Origin: Mesobacillus subterraneus
GTDB taxonomy: Bacteria; Bacillota; Bacilli; Bacillales; Cytobacillaceae
DNA: 64,000 bases
Assembly: GCF_003937825.1 (NCBI RefSeq)
Contig: NZ_RSFW01000015.1
Span: 1 to 64,000, forward strand
Reading direction: 5' to 3'
Each line of letters begins with the position of its first letter. The stretch's first letter is position 1. Positions 53,009-62,724 of the stretch are shown in pieces. A program made the position numbers and the translations under genes. A model generated the notes under the pieces. It did no database searches and was not told the DNA's origin. It saw only the letters and a list, made by a program, of their open reading frames with translations.

Positions 53009-53683
53009 TTGTTAAACAAAATTTACGATTGGGTAGATGAGCGTTTGGATATTACGCCTTTGTGGCGGGATATCGCGGACCATGAGGTACCTGAGCACGT
53101 TAACCCGGCGCATCATTTTTCTGCGTTCGTGTATTGCTTCGGCGGTCTGACGTTTTTCATCACAGTCATCCAGATCCTATCCGGGATGTTCCTGACAATG
53201 TATTATGTTCCGGACATCAAAAACGCATGGGAGTCTGTTTATTATCTTCAAAACCAAGTAGCATTCGGACAAATTGTCCGCGGTATGCACCACTGGGGTG
53301 CCAGCCTTGTAATCGTCATGATGTTCTTACATACGCTTCGCGTGTTCTTCCAGGGCGCGTATAAGAAACCTCGTGAACTGAACTGGATTGTCGGAGTTTT
53401 AATTTTCTTCGTAATGCTAGCCCTTGGCCTGACTGGATATTTGCTTCCATGGGATATGAAAGCATTATTCGCAACTAAGGTTACCCTGCAGATCGCAGAA
53501 GCGGTTCCTTTGATTGGACCATATATTAAAGTCCTGCTTTCCGGGCATTCAACGATCGTTGGTGCACAGACCTTGACTCGTTTCTTTGCGATTCACGTGT
53601 TCTTCTTGCCAGCAGCACTGCTGGGCTTGATGGGAGCTCACTTCCTGATGATTCGTAAGCAAGGTATTTCTGGTCCATTGTAA
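53009..53683 (+). CDS. qcrB: Menaquinol-cytochrome c reductase, cytochrome b6 subunit
   Basis: Membrane cytochrome b of 224 residues, the same length as B. subtilis QcrB. It has four membrane segments and heme-ligating histidines in GMHHWGASL and in HTLRVF on helix 2, with partners in helix 4 (FFAIHVFFLPA). A cysteine in VYCFGG near the first helix may attach a third heme, as in Bacillus b6f-type complexes. The start is TTG after AAGGGGG. It begins three bases after qcrA. Confidence 0.95.
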   Translation: MLNKIYDWVDERLDITPLWRDIADHEVPEHVNPAHHFSAFVYCFGGLTFFITVIQILSGMFLTMYYVPDIKNAWESVYYLQNQVAFGQIVRGMHHWGASLVIVMMFLHTLRVFFQGAYKKPRELNWIVGVLIFFVMLALGLTGYLLPWDMKALFATKVTLQIAEAVPLIGPYIKVLLSGHSTIVGAQTLTRFFAIHVFFLPAALLGLMGAHFLMIRKQGISGPL

Positions 53684-53750
53684 AATTTGAATGATCATGT
53701 TGGGCGTTTCATAATCGCTCAACGATACGGAAAAAGGAGGGGATTGCTCG

Positions 53751-54509
53751 ATGCATCGTGGTAAAGGTATGAAGTTCGTAGGCGACTCTCGTGTCCCTGC
53801 TGAGCGCAAGCCTAATATTCCGAAAGATTACTCGGAATACCCTGGCAAAACGGAAGCGTTTTGGCCAAACTACCTGTTAAAAGAATGGATGGTTGGAGCT
53901 GTATTCCTGATCGGTTTCTTGAGCCTGACTATCGCTCATCAGCCACCGCTTGAGAGGATTGCCGATCCGACAGATACGGCTTATATTCCGCTGCCAGACT
54001 GGTATTTCTTATTCTTATATCAATTGCTGAAATATTCTTATGCTTCTGGTCCTTATACTGTCATTGGAGCACTCGTTATTCCAGGTCTTGCATTTGGGGC
54101 ATTGATGCTCGCACCATTCATTGACCGCGGACCTGAGCGCAAACCATCAAAACGACCGCTTGCAACTGCTTTTATGCTGTTGTCAATCGCTTCAGTCTTT
54201 TACCTTACTTGGGAATCTGTTGCTCACCATGACTGGGAAGCAGCGAAAAAGCAAGGTGCGATTGTGGACGTTGAGATTGATAAAAACTCTGATGGCTATA
54301 AGATTGCACAAGCACAGACTTGTACTTCCTGCCATGGCGGGGAACTTGCCGGCGGTGCGGCGGCACCTAGCCTGCTTGAACTTGACTTGACTGCTGAGGA
54401 AATCGCTGACATTGCCAAGAATGGTAAAGGCAGCATGCCTGCAGTGTTCAAGGGTACAGACGAAGAACTTCAGACTCTTGCTGAGTTTATCGTCGAATTA
54501 AACGAATAA
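53751..54509 (+). CDS. qcrC: Menaquinol-cytochrome c reductase, subunit IV/cytochrome c fusion
   Basis: Fusion protein of 252 residues. The N-terminal half resembles b6f subunit IV, with three membrane segments and PLPDWYFLFLYQLLKY (the PDWY motif at the quinol site). The C-terminal domain is a membrane-bound cytochrome c with the heme-binding motif CTSCHGG and a later methionine, M-containing GKGSMPA, as axial ligand. This subunit IV-cytochrome c fusion is typical of Bacillus. AAAGGAGGGG precedes the ATG. Last gene of the operon. Confidence 0.95.
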   Translation: MHRGKGMKFVGDSRVPAERKPNIPKDYSEYPGKTEAFWPNYLLKEWMVGAVFLIGFLSLTIAHQPPLERIADPTDTAYIPLPDWYFLFLYQLLKYSYASGPYTVIGALVIPGLAFGALMLAPFIDRGPERKPSKRPLATAFMLLSIASVFYLTWESVAHHDWEAAKKQGAIVDVEIDKNSDGYKIAQAQTCTSCHGGELAGGAAAPSLLELDLTAEEIADIAKNGKGSMPAVFKGTDEELQTLAEFIVELNE

Positions 54510-54516
54510 TGCAATG

Positions 54517-54553
54517 AGAGAACCTGCAAGGAACTTGCAGGTTCTCTTTTTAT
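54517..54553 (+). terminator. Intrinsic terminator of qcrABC
   Basis: AGAGAACCTGCAAG pairs perfectly with CTTGCAGGTTCTCT around three bases, followed by TTTTTATG. Confidence 0.95.
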
Positions 54554-54633
54554 GCTCATTTTTTATGGATGACCTTGGATTATCTGCTAGAAACTGCAAT
54601 AATAGTGATAGAAAACTTTGAATGGAGATAAAT

Positions 54634-55242
54634 ATGATGATCAGAAATCTTTATCCTTTGCTGGCCAACCGTTCGGTTCTGTGGCTGTTATTCTGGGTGA
54701 ATGTGTTAGGTACTGCCTATGGGTACTATTGGTATAAATGGCAGCTTGTTGATACTCCTCCGAGGTTCCTTCTGTTTGTTCCTGACAGCCCAACTGCCAG
54801 CTTGTTCTTTGTATTTGTTCTCGGTGCCTTCCTCCTTGGAAAGAACTGGCCTTTGATGGAGGCGCTGGCAATCGTAAGCCTGGTTAAATATGGCCTTTGG
54901 GCTGTAGTGATGAATTTGATGGTGTATTTCGTTTCAGGCCAGCTTGACTGGATCGGCATCATGCTCATGGCTTCCCATTTTGCCATGGCTGTAGAGGGTG
55001 TCCTGTATGCCCCTTTTTACCGCATCAAACCCTGGCATTTAATCATTGCTGCCATTGTGGTGCTTCATAATGAAATCATTGATTATGTATTCAAAATGAT
55101 GCCGAGGTACCATACACTGGATTTATACATGGATCAAATCGGCTACTTCACATTTTGGCTCAGCATTGCTTCTGTTGGCGTCGGTTATTATTTTGCGCTG
55201 CGTCCAGGCAGGTTCAGCCTTTCGATAAAAACATACCGGTAA
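54634..55242 (+). CDS. ypjA: DUF1405 membrane protein YpjA
   Basis: Integral membrane protein of 202 residues with about six membrane segments. Position directly after qcrABC and length fit B. subtilis YpjA. ATG 54634 has GGAG six bases upstream; the adjacent ATG at 54637 and one at 54622 are alternatives. No catalytic motif is seen. ypjB follows after 70 bases. The neighbourhood with the bc complex is conserved in Bacillus but no functional link is established. Confidence 0.8.
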   Translation: MMIRNLYPLLANRSVLWLLFWVNVLGTAYGYYWYKWQLVDTPPRFLLFVPDSPTASLFFVFVLGAFLLGKNWPLMEALAIVSLVKYGLWAVVMNLMVYFVSGQLDWIGIMLMASHFAMAVEGVLYAPFYRIKPWHLIIAAIVVLHNEIIDYVFKMMPRYHTLDLYMDQIGYFTFWLSIASVGVGYYFALRPGRFSLSIKTYR

Positions 55243-55311
55243 GCGAGGAAATTTGGTCTAACCTTGTCCCACCTCTCATACATTTTAATAGTATTTAGAG
55301 GGGGGACAGGA

Positions 55312-56106
55312 ATGAGGATTAAATTTCTTTTATTATTTTCGGTGCTCTTGCTTATGGCGCCGTTTGCAGCATTCGCAGAACCAACGTCGCCTGTGGAAGA
55401 GCTGGACAATATATCTGATCAAGCGCTGCAAATGGTGAAGCTTCAGCGTTACGAAGATGCGGACAGGCTATTGAAGCATTTTTCGGAGGAATTCCTGACA
55501 ATCACAGGTGATGGCAGGCCTTTTTCCATGGATGAGCTGCGCATCATAACCGTAGCGCATGATGAAGCCGTTGAAGCGGTAGCCAATGCTGATATGGGAC
55601 ATGCAGAAAGAATGAACAAGGTAACAAAATTCAGGTTGGTCATCGATGCAATTTCCTCAACCCATCAGCCTTTATGGACAGAAATGGAAGGTCCGATCAT
55701 GACCGTTTTCAGTGAGATGAAAACGGCGGCATTTGAGGGAAACAATGACCAATTCCATTCCAACCTAAATTCGTTCTTGTCTTTATATAATGTGATATAT
55801 CCTAGCTTGAAAATTGATATCAATCCTGAAACGATCCAGAAAATTGATGCCAGGGTAAGCTTTATCGATCAATATCGCCCTCAAGTCTTGACTGAAGCGT
55901 CTGGCCAGGAAGAGTTAGAAACACTGGAGTCTGACCTTCAGAATATCTTTGATGAAATGACGGAGGATGAGGCAGACCCTTCTTTATGGTGGGTAATTAT
56001 TTCTACTGGAAGTGTCATCATTCTTACATTGTCCTATGTTGGCTGGAGAAAATATAAAGGAGATCGCGAAAAAACGAAGAATGTACAAAAAGAGCGAAAA
56101 AATTGA
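55312..56106 (+). CDS. ypjB: Sporulation protein YpjB
   Basis: Protein of 264 residues with a cleavable signal peptide (MRIKFLLLFSVLLLMAPF, cut near AFA-E), a helical extracytoplasmic domain and a C-terminal membrane segment (about 224-242) followed by a highly basic tail. Family name from B. subtilis YpjB, classed as a sporulation protein. ATG 55312 follows GGGGGGAC; the upstream open frame would place residues before the signal peptide. Function unknown in detail. Confidence 0.82.
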   Translation: MRIKFLLLFSVLLLMAPFAAFAEPTSPVEELDNISDQALQMVKLQRYEDADRLLKHFSEEFLTITGDGRPFSMDELRIITVAHDEAVEAVANADMGHAERMNKVTKFRLVIDAISSTHQPLWTEMEGPIMTVFSEMKTAAFEGNNDQFHSNLNSFLSLYNVIYPSLKIDINPETIQKIDARVSFIDQYRPQVLTEASGQEELETLESDLQNIFDEMTEDEADPSLWWVIISTGSVIILTLSYVGWRKYKGDREKTKNVQKERKN

Positions 56107-56167
56107 CACCAATTTTCAGCCTTTATACAATAGAATTAACACATCATGAGCTGTAAGGAGGTTCTCA

Positions 56168-56842
56168 ATGTTTTTAATTTACTTTGCGATTATCATTTTG
56201 ATCCCGCTTTGGGCACAATTCCGGGTCAAAGGAGCTTATAAAAAATATTCACAAATCGCGTCTTCTTCCAGGATGACGGGTGCGGAAGTCGCAAGAAAAA
56301 TCTTAGATGATAATGGGCTTTACAATGTCGGTGTTGAAGAAACAAGAGGATATCTGAGTGATCATTATGATCCTCGTTCAAAAGTTGTTCGCCTGTCATC
56401 AGATAATTTTTTCGGCCATTCAGTCGCTGCAGCCGCAATTGCTGCCCATGAGGTAGGCCATGCGATCCAGGATGCAGAGGACTATTCATTCCTTCGCTTC
56501 CGCCATGCTTTGGTTCCTGTTGCCAACCTGGGTTCCAATTTTTCATGGATCTTGATTCTCATCGGTATTTTCGCCAACCTGAGCGGCATGCTGTTACTCG
56601 GTATCCTGTTCATGGCAGCAGCGGTCGTTTTCCAGGTCATTACGCTGCCAGTAGAGTTCAATGCTTCCAACCGGGCAATGGAACAAGTGGTGTCTGCAGG
56701 AATCATAAGGAATGATGAAGAAAGGGAAACGAAGAAAGTGCTCGATGCCGCTGCATTGACATATGTTGCCGCTGCAGCCGTAGCAGTCCTTGAACTTGTT
56801 CGCTTGGTATTGATTTATACAGGAATGACAAGAGAGGAATAA
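56168..56842 (+). CDS. Zinc metallopeptidase, YugP family
   Basis: Membrane protein of 224 residues with the neutral zinc metallopeptidase signature AAHEVGHAIQDAE at about residues 92-104; a third ligand probably lies in the later helix (LPVEFNASNRA). Membrane segments flank the motif at about 1-18, 118-140, 141-163 and 190-210. The length equals YugP (225). In B. subtilis yugP is elsewhere, so its place between ypjB and ypjC differs. Substrate unknown. AAGGAGG precedes the ATG. Confidence 0.87.
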   Translation: MFLIYFAIIILIPLWAQFRVKGAYKKYSQIASSSRMTGAEVARKILDDNGLYNVGVEETRGYLSDHYDPRSKVVRLSSDNFFGHSVAAAAIAAHEVGHAIQDAEDYSFLRFRHALVPVANLGSNFSWILILIGIFANLSGMLLLGILFMAAAVVFQVITLPVEFNASNRAMEQVVSAGIIRNDEERETKKVLDAAALTYVAAAAVAVLELVRLVLIYTGMTREE

Positions 56843-56843
56843 A

Positions 56844-56875
56844 AAAATCCGGACAAAAGTCCGGATTTTTTTTAT
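56844..56875. terminator. Bidirectional terminator between yugP-like gene and ypjC
   Basis: AAAATCCGGAC pairs with GTCCGGATTTT around AAAA, with an A-run before and a T-run after, so it can stop transcription from both sides. Confidence 0.92.
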
Positions 56876-57744
56876 CTCTCCAAAGGAAGTTTGTTTTCAT
56901 CAAGGGTAAAGCCTTCCCCTAAGACGTCATGGACGACGCTAACAGATACAAAGGCATGAGGATCAACCGAATTGATGACATTTTTCAGCCGGACTATCTC
57001 ATTTTTCGCCACTACGCAGTATAGAACATCTCTTTCTGCTTTCGTATACGAACCGACGGCTTTCAAGCTGGTGACTCCCCGGTCCATTTCCTTCATGATT
57101 TTTGCGGCAATATCATCATTTTTATCAGAAATGATCATCGCTCCTCTTGCTGCATATGAACCTTCCTGCATAAAATCAATGACTCTTGCTCCGACGAATA
57201 CAACGACGAGCGTATACATCGCTTCGCGGTAATTAAGGTATGTAATCAGGGATAAGGTAATGACGACAAAGTCAAACATGAACATGGTACGGCCCATTGA
57301 CATTCCAAAGTATTTCTGGGCCAGCCTCGCGATGATATCGACACCGCCTGTCGTCCCGCCATATCGGAAAATGATGCCGAGACCAATCCCAATGAAGACA
57401 CCTGCAAATAATGAGGCTAAAAATAAATCTTCATATAAAGGCATCTCGATTTGATACTTTTGGAAGATGGCCAGAAAAATGGATACACCAACCGTTCCGA
57501 TAATTGTATAAAGAAAAACACTCCGGCCAAGCAGCTTCCAGCCGATGAAAAATAACGGCAGATTCAGCAAAAGGTTCGTAATTGAAGGGGACCAGCCGAA
57601 AACAAAGTAGAGAAGAAGGGTGATTCCCGTAAATCCGCCTTCTGCCAGGTTGTTTTGCATATTGAAATGAACCAGGCCAAAAGAAAAGATCGCGGCACCA
57701 AGTAAAATGAAGAAAATATTTTTTATTCGTAGGCCAAACAGCAA
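56872..57744 (-). CDS. ypjC: YitT family membrane protein YpjC
   Basis: Protein of 290 residues with five to six membrane segments and a cytoplasmic C-terminal DUF2179 domain (about 210-290: ERDVLYCVVAKNEIVRLKNV). The GGTTGGVDIIARL loop is typical of the YitT/DUF161 family, which has several Bacillus paralogues of unknown transport function. The start is a TTG with GGGAGGAATAATC upstream. Opposite in strand to its neighbours. Confidence 0.87.
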   Translation of the reverse strand: MLFGLRIKNIFFILLGAAIFSFGLVHFNMQNNLAEGGFTGITLLLYFVFGWSPSITNLLLNLPLFFIGWKLLGRSVFLYTIIGTVGVSIFLAIFQKYQIEMPLYEDLFLASLFAGVFIGIGLGIIFRYGGTTGGVDIIARLAQKYFGMSMGRTMFMFDFVVITLSLITYLNYREAMYTLVVVFVGARVIDFMQEGSYAARGAMIISDKNDDIAAKIMKEMDRGVTSLKAVGSYTKAERDVLYCVVAKNEIVRLKNVINSVDPHAFVSVSVVHDVLGEGFTLDENKLPLER

Positions 57745-58090
57745 GATTATTCCTCCCAGAAGCTCAAGTAAACGATGTTTGATTCATTTAATTCCAAGTG
57801 GCGGGCCCTTTTGGAATCAAAAAGGTTATACAGACAGAGCCATTATATAAAATATACCCAACAAGGGCAATCTTTTACAGAATCGCAGTAAAGAGTGGGA
57901 ATATTCGTATTATTCTTAATGAACGCAAAGTCCATTGAGAAAGGAATACGATGACAGATTGATGGAGGGAGTTGGCCATAATATATTTAGGAGTGAGGAA
58001 TTAGCTTGAAATAAAAATATTTGTCAAAGCCTTTGCATTAAGCTAACATCGATATAGATAACCATACATAGTTAAGGTAGGGTGAGTCAT
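57745..58090. other. Intergenic region between ypjC and ypjD
   Basis: AT-rich region with divergent promoters expected. The ypjC ribosome binding site is at about 57753-57762. An ATTCCAA/TTGGAAT inverted repeat (about 57789-57816) encloses GGGCCC; it could be an operator. The ypjD promoter is listed separately. I see no gene. Confidence 0.5.
58021..58049 (+). promoter_or_regulatory. Candidate SigA promoter of the ypjD-dapB-mgsA-bshB1-bshA operon
   Basis: TTGTCA at 58021-58026 and TAACAT at 58044-58049 are separated by 17 bases, about 40 bases before ypjD. Confidence 0.5.
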
Positions 58091-58423
58091 GTGAGTCAAC
58101 ATAAAACGATGAAAGAACTTCAGCAGGAAGTGGATGATTATATAGGCCAATTCAAAGAAGGTTATTTCAGTCCGCTGGCATTGACGGCACGAATGACTGA
58201 GGAACTTGGGGAGCTTGCAAGGGAAGTGAACCATCATTATGGAGAAAAGCCAAAAAAGAGTGATGAAGAAGAGAAAACGATAGAGGAAGAGCTTGGTGAC
58301 ATGCTGTTCGTGATGATTTGTTTCGCCAACTCATTAAATATTGACCTCGAAGAAGCCCATAACAGGGTAATGAATAAGTTCAATACCAGGGATAAGGATC
58401 GCTGGACAAGAAAAGACAGCTAA
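58091..58423 (+). CDS. ypjD: MazG-like nucleotide pyrophosphohydrolase YpjD
   Basis: Protein of 110 residues of the all-alpha NTP pyrophosphatase (MazG-like) superfamily. The metal-binding motif [14 protein letters not shown] (E-x2-E) and the later [16 protein letters not shown] (E-x3-D) are intact. These enzymes hydrolyse NTPs to NMPs, often removing damaged nucleotides; the real substrate is unknown. The start is GTG 58091, giving [15 protein letters not shown] as in B. subtilis; a GTG at 58082 is three codons upstream. First gene of a run of closely packed genes leading to birA. Confidence 0.88.
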   Translation: MSQHKTMKELQQEVDDYIGQFKEGYFSPLALTARMTEELGELAREVNHHYGEKPKKSDEEEKTIEEELGDMLFVMICFANSLNIDLEEAHNRVMNKFNTRDKDRWTRKDS

Positions 58424-58440
58424 TTAAAGGAGACGGAAAG

Positions 58441-59241
58441 ATGGATATAGTAAAAATTGTCATTGCAGGGCCAAGGGGAAGAATGGGGAAGGAAGCAGTC
58501 AATCTGGTGCTGGGAACGGAAGGATACGAATTGTCAGCAGTAGTCGACAGGAAGTATGAAGGAATGAAATTAGGCGACATCGACGGTTTCCCGGAAAGTG
58601 ATGCATTGATTTACACGGACTTCGAGAAATGTCTTCAGGACGTTCAACCGGACGTGCTGATCGATTTGACGACTCCTGAAGTCGGAATGTACCACACAAA
58701 AACGGCTCTTACATACAAAGTGCGGCCGGTGGTTGGAACCACTGGGTTCAGTAAAGAAGACCTGGCGGAGCTTGAACAGTTAAGCCAGGAACAGGAAACA
58801 GGTTGTATCATCGCTCCTAATTTCGCGGTGGGCGCTGTATTGATGATGAAGTTCTCGCAAATGGCTGCTAAATATTTCAGCGACGTGGAAATCATTGAAC
58901 TGCATCATGACCAGAAGCTGGATGCACCGTCGGGAACTGCAGTGAAAACAGCCCAGATGATTGCCGATGTCAGGGAATCTAAAAAACAAGGACACAAGGA
59001 TGAGAAGGAGACCATCCAGGGAGCACGCGGGGCTGAATATGAGGGGATGCATATTCACTCGGTGAGACTTCCAGGTTTGATTGCCCATCAGCAGGTCTTA
59101 TTCGGTGCAGACGGACAAACACTTACAATCCGTCATGATTCATACAACCGGAACTCCTTCATGTCCGGTGTAAAGCTTGCCGTTGACACAGTCATGAAAA
59201 TGGACTCCTTTGTATACGGATTAGAGAATATTATTGAATAG
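58441..59241 (+). CDS. dapB: 4-hydroxy-tetrahydrodipicolinate reductase
   Basis: NAD(P)H-dependent enzyme of the lysine and diaminopimelate pathway; 266 residues. The dinucleotide motif GPRGRMG is at residues 10-16. The substrate-binding loop [15 protein letters not shown] includes the catalytic HH pair and lysine, and VGTTGFS and [12 protein letters not shown] are conserved. It also supplies dipicolinate precursors for spores. AAAGGAGACGG precedes the ATG. Located 17 bases after ypjD and 10 bases before mgsA. Confidence 0.97.
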   Translation: MDIVKIVIAGPRGRMGKEAVNLVLGTEGYELSAVVDRKYEGMKLGDIDGFPESDALIYTDFEKCLQDVQPDVLIDLTTPEVGMYHTKTALTYKVRPVVGTTGFSKEDLAELEQLSQEQETGCIIAPNFAVGAVLMMKFSQMAAKYFSDVEIIELHHDQKLDAPSGTAVKTAQMIADVRESKKQGHKDEKETIQGARGAEYEGMHIHSVRLPGLIAHQQVLFGADGQTLTIRHDSYNRNSFMSGVKLAVDTVMKMDSFVYGLENIIE

Positions 59242-59251
59242 GGGAGAAACA

Positions 59252-59683
59252 ATGAATATTGCCTTAATCGCCCATGATAAAAAGAAAGATGACCTTGTGG
59301 GATTTGCAGTGGCTTACAAGGAGATTTTTGAACAGCATACATTATTTGCTACCGGTACAACCGGATTGCGCATAATGGAAGCCACAGGTTTGAAGGTGGA
59401 AAGATTTCGGTCTGGACCGCTCGGGGGCGACCAGGAAATCGGAGCAAGAATTGCAAATAATTTAATGGATGCAGTATTCTTTTTCAGGGATCCGCTTACT
59501 GCGCAGCCCCATGAACCGGATGTAACTGCTTTGGTCCGCCTTTGCGATGTATATTCCGTGCCGCTTGCGACCAATATGGGTACAGCAGAGGTCCTGATCA
59601 AAGGGATCGAAAGAGGCGACCTCGAATGGCGAAATATTGTGAAAGAGGAACATGGTGATACGAATGGAAGCAATGAAGCTTGA
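59252..59683 (+). CDS. mgsA: Methylglyoxal synthase
   Basis: Converts dihydroxyacetone phosphate to methylglyoxal and phosphate as a phosphate-release bypass; 143 residues. Motifs include [10 protein letters not shown] at the N-terminus, TGTTGLRI for phosphate binding and [13 protein letters not shown] with the catalytic aspartate. ATG 59252 follows AGGGGAG; the TTG upstream is inside the dapB end. Its 3' end overlaps bshB1 by 20 bases. Bacillithiol made by the next genes is known to protect against methylglyoxal, so the grouping makes sense. Confidence 0.95.
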   Translation: MNIALIAHDKKKDDLVGFAVAYKEIFEQHTLFATGTTGLRIMEATGLKVERFRSGPLGGDQEIGARIANNLMDAVFFFRDPLTAQPHEPDVTALVRLCDVYSVPLATNMGTAEVLIKGIERGDLEWRNIVKEEHGDTNGSNEA

Positions 59684-60380
59684 TATCCTGGCTATTGGCG
59701 CCCATGCTGATGATGTTGAAATTGGCATGGCCGGAACGATTGCTAAGTATGCCGCTGAAGGAAGAAAAGTAGGAATCTGTGATTTGACGAAAGCAGAAAT
59801 GTCTTCGAATGGCACGGTCGAATCAAGGGGGCATGAAGCAAGAACCGCAGCTGAAATCCTTGGCATCCATACGAGGGTCACCCTGGACCTTCCTGACAGA
59901 GGCTTGTATATAAAAGAAGAATACATAAAAGAAATCGTAAAAGTCATCAGGACCTATCGTCCGAATCTAGTGTTCGCGCCATATTTTGACGACCGTCATC
60001 CTGACCATGGCAGCTGTTCCCGCCTTGTCGAGGAGGCGGTCTTTTCGGCGGCAGTCCGGAAGTTTGATGAGGACAGCGGCTTGAGTCCCCACAGGCCTGC
60101 AGCTTTGTATTTTTATATGATCAATGGATTTCATAAACCAGATTTCGTGATTGATGTTTCTAATCATATAGATAAAAAAATCGCCTCACTTAACGCCTAC
60201 GAAAGTCAATTTTCAAAAGGTGCAGGCACTTTCGACACACCGCTAGTGAACGGTTATATCGAAACGGTGGAGGCTCGTGAAAAGCTATTTGGCAAGGAAG
60301 TCGGTGTTTCATACGCAGAAGGCTTCTTGTCCAAAAAACCATTGTTAATCCATAGGGATCTGTTAGGGGAAGGAAAATGA
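59664..60380 (+). CDS. bshB1: Bacillithiol biosynthesis deacetylase BshB1
   Basis: Zinc-dependent LmbE-family N-acetylglucosaminyl-malate deacetylase, the second step of bacillithiol synthesis; 238 residues. Zinc ligands are in [10 protein letters not shown] (H-x2-D) and in DRHPDHGSC (HPDH). The later [15 protein letters not shown] segment is conserved. I chose ATG 59664, behind GGTGAT; ATG 59652 and ATG 59673 are alternatives that change the length by only a few residues. Overlaps mgsA upstream and bshA downstream (4 bases). Confidence 0.94.
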   Translation: MEAMKLDILAIGAHADDVEIGMAGTIAKYAAEGRKVGICDLTKAEMSSNGTVESRGHEARTAAEILGIHTRVTLDLPDRGLYIKEEYIKEIVKVIRTYRPNLVFAPYFDDRHPDHGSCSRLVEEAVFSAAVRKFDEDSGLSPHRPAALYFYMINGFHKPDFVIDVSNHIDKKIASLNAYESQFSKGAGTFDTPLVNGYIETVEAREKLFGKEVGVSYAEGFLSKKPLLIHRDLLGEGK

Positions 60381-61516
60381 AGAAATTAAAAATCGGGATT
60401 ACCTGTTACCCGACGGTAGGCGGGTCAGGGGTAGTCGCTACAGAACTTGGGAAGCTGCTGGCAGAAAAAGGGCATGAAATACATTTTATCTCTTCCAGTC
60501 TTCCATTCCGCCTTAAAAAGGTGTATCGCAATATCTACTCGCATGAGGTAGAGGTGAACCAGTATTCTGTCTTTCAATATCCTCCATATGATATTGCTCT
60601 TGCCAGCAAAATTGCTGAGGTGGCCGTTCTGGAGAATCTCGATGTCCTCCATGTTCATTACGCCATCCCTCATGCCGTTTGCGCAATATTGGCACGCCAG
60701 ATGAGCGGGCGGGACCTGAAAATCGTGACAACACTCCATGGCACTGATATCACGGTACTAGGTTATGACCCATCCCTGACGGATGCCATTCGCTTTGGCA
60801 TTGAGAAATCGGATTGTGTAACAGCTGTGTCGAACTCTCTGATTCAGCAAACTCACGATTTAATCAAGCCTAAAAAGGAAATTGGCTGTGTTTACAATTT
60901 CATTGACAGCCGGATCAACAAACGTACGGACTCCACAGAGCTCAGAAAGGAATATGGGATCCTCCCTGATGAAAAAGTGATCATTCACGTGTCTAACTTC
61001 CGCCCTGTCAAAAGGGTTCCAGATGTCATCAGGACTTTTGCCGGAATCCATAAGCAAATGCCGGCGAAACTTTTACTTGTCGGAGATGGTCCTGAGATGA
61101 AGGGGGTCTGCAGTCTGGCAAGTGAGCTTGGTGTACGTGACCAGGTGCTCCTTCTGGGCAAACAGGAAAGAGTCGAGGAGTTATATTCACTGAGTGATCT
61201 GATGCTCTTGCTTTCTGAAAAAGAAAGCTTTGGTTTGGTCGCGTTAGAAGCAATGGCATGTGGGGTTCCATGTATCGGAACAGATATAGGAGGTATTCCT
61301 GAAGTGATTGTTGATGGTGAAACTGGCTACATCTGTGAACTGGGGAATATAGAAGAGTTTACGAAGAAGGCAGTGGAGATCCTCTCAAATCCTGACATCC
61401 ACAAACGTTTCTCGATGAACTCAGTTGAACGGGCATTAACGAAATTCAGCGCTGAGCAAATCGTTTCTGAATACGAAGATATTTACTACAGCCTTGTTAA
61501 GGTGGATGAGCAATGA
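60377..61516 (+). CDS. bshA: N-acetyl-alpha-D-glucosaminyl L-malate synthase BshA
   Basis: GT4-family glycosyltransferase of 379 residues that joins UDP-GlcNAc and L-malate, the first step of bacillithiol synthesis. The N-terminal motif [16 protein letters not shown], the [13 protein letters not shown] region and the GT4 donor motif [18 protein letters not shown] are intact. The start overlaps the bshB1 stop by four bases and its end overlaps cca by four. BshC, the third enzyme, is not in this window, as expected in Bacillus. Confidence 0.96.
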   Translation: MKKLKIGITCYPTVGGSGVVATELGKLLAEKGHEIHFISSSLPFRLKKVYRNIYSHEVEVNQYSVFQYPPYDIALASKIAEVAVLENLDVLHVHYAIPHAVCAILARQMSGRDLKIVTTLHGTDITVLGYDPSLTDAIRFGIEKSDCVTAVSNSLIQQTHDLIKPKKEIGCVYNFIDSRINKRTDSTELRKEYGILPDEKVIIHVSNFRPVKRVPDVIRTFAGIHKQMPAKLLLVGDGPEMKGVCSLASELGVRDQVLLLGKQERVEELYSLSDLMLLLSEKESFGLVALEAMACGVPCIGTDIGGIPEVIVDGETGYICELGNIEEFTKKAVEILSNPDIHKRFSMNSVERALTKFSAEQIVSEYEDIYYSLVKVDEQ

Positions 61517-62724
61517 TCGCGAAGCCCTTCCTTCAGGCTGTACCAGTATTGGAACTAATAGAAGAATCCGGATTTGAAGCCTATTTTGTCGGAGGGTCTG
61601 TCCGTGACCACATTCTTGGACGTGAAATCTCGGATGTCGATATTGCTACTTCTGCTCTGCCGGATGAACTGAAAGAGATTTTTCCTAAAACGGTTGATCT
61701 CGGAATTGAACATGGGACAATACTCGTTCATTACAGAGGCGAATCATATGAAATCACGACATTTCGTTCCGAAGCCGGCTACACAGACTTTCGCAGACCG
61801 GATCAAGTATCGTTCATCCGGTCGCTGAGAGATGATCTTCAGCGCCGGGATTTTACGATGAATGCCATTGCGATGGATAAAGAAGGCAACATCCTTGACC
61901 CATTTTCAGGGGTAGAGGCAATCTCGCAGAAGAAAATTGCCACAGTAGGCAATCCTGAGGAGCGTTTTGGTGAGGATGCTTTAAGGATGCTAAGGGCTGT
62001 CCGGTTCCTCTCCCAATTATGCTTCTCGATAGAAAAGCGGACTTATGATTCGCTTGTAAAACAGTGCCATCTTCTGGATAATATCGCCGTTGAACGGAAA
62101 ACAGTAGAATTCGAAAAAATGCTGAAGGGGCAGAACAGGAACGAGGCCATCCGGTTATTGGCTTCAAGTGGAATGCATCAGTATTTGCCGGGTCTGAAAA
62201 ATCATACAGAGCCATTATTCCAGTTTTCTGTTAGCTTGTTCAAAGACCTTCAAATTAGTGAAGCATGGGTTTTGCTGTTATTCCATTTGGAACTTAAGGG
62301 GAAGGAAGTGGAAGAATTCCTGAGATCCTGGAAGCTTCCAGTCCAAACGATCAAAAGGTACAAGCTCATTTACTCGTGGGTACTGGAACGGAACAATGGC
62401 CAGAGCTGGACCGTGGAAACTGTATATAAGGCAGGCATAGACATTGCCCTGAGTGCTGAAAAGGTATTCACGTGCCTGCATACTGGGAAGGATGAAAGCA
62501 GAAGGATCATTCATCTGTATGAAAGTCTGCCGATCCGAAATAGGCAGGAACTGATGGTGTCAGGAAATGATATCATGTCATGGCTGGGCGAAAAGCCAGG
62601 ACCATGGCTTCGTGATGTGCTTGAGGAAGTTGAAAGAGCAGTGATTAATGGCAAGGTACCAAATGACAAGGAGAAAATTAAGGTATGGCTGAACGGGCTC
62701 AATCGGAAATCAGAAAAAAGTTAA
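61513..62724 (+). CDS. cca: CCA tRNA nucleotidyltransferase
   Basis: Class II nucleotidyltransferase of 403 residues that adds or repairs the 3' CCA end of tRNAs. The catalytic motif [21 protein letters not shown] carries the two metal aspartates, followed by [12 protein letters not shown] and the template motif [17 protein letters not shown] (EDxxR). Overlaps bshA by four bases and, unusually, birA by 40 bases. Long overlap suggests coupled translation with birA, a Bacillus-typical arrangement. Confidence 0.96.
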   Translation: MIAKPFLQAVPVLELIEESGFEAYFVGGSVRDHILGREISDVDIATSALPDELKEIFPKTVDLGIEHGTILVHYRGESYEITTFRSEAGYTDFRRPDQVSFIRSLRDDLQRRDFTMNAIAMDKEGNILDPFSGVEAISQKKIATVGNPEERFGEDALRMLRAVRFLSQLCFSIEKRTYDSLVKQCHLLDNIAVERKTVEFEKMLKGQNRNEAIRLLASSGMHQYLPGLKNHTEPLFQFSVSLFKDLQISEAWVLLLFHLELKGKEVEEFLRSWKLPVQTIKRYKLIYSWVLERNNGQSWTVETVYKAGIDIALSAEKVFTCLHTGKDESRRIIHLYESLPIRNRQELMVSGNDIMSWLGEKPGPWLRDVLEEVERAVINGKVPNDKEKIKVWLNGLNRKSEKS

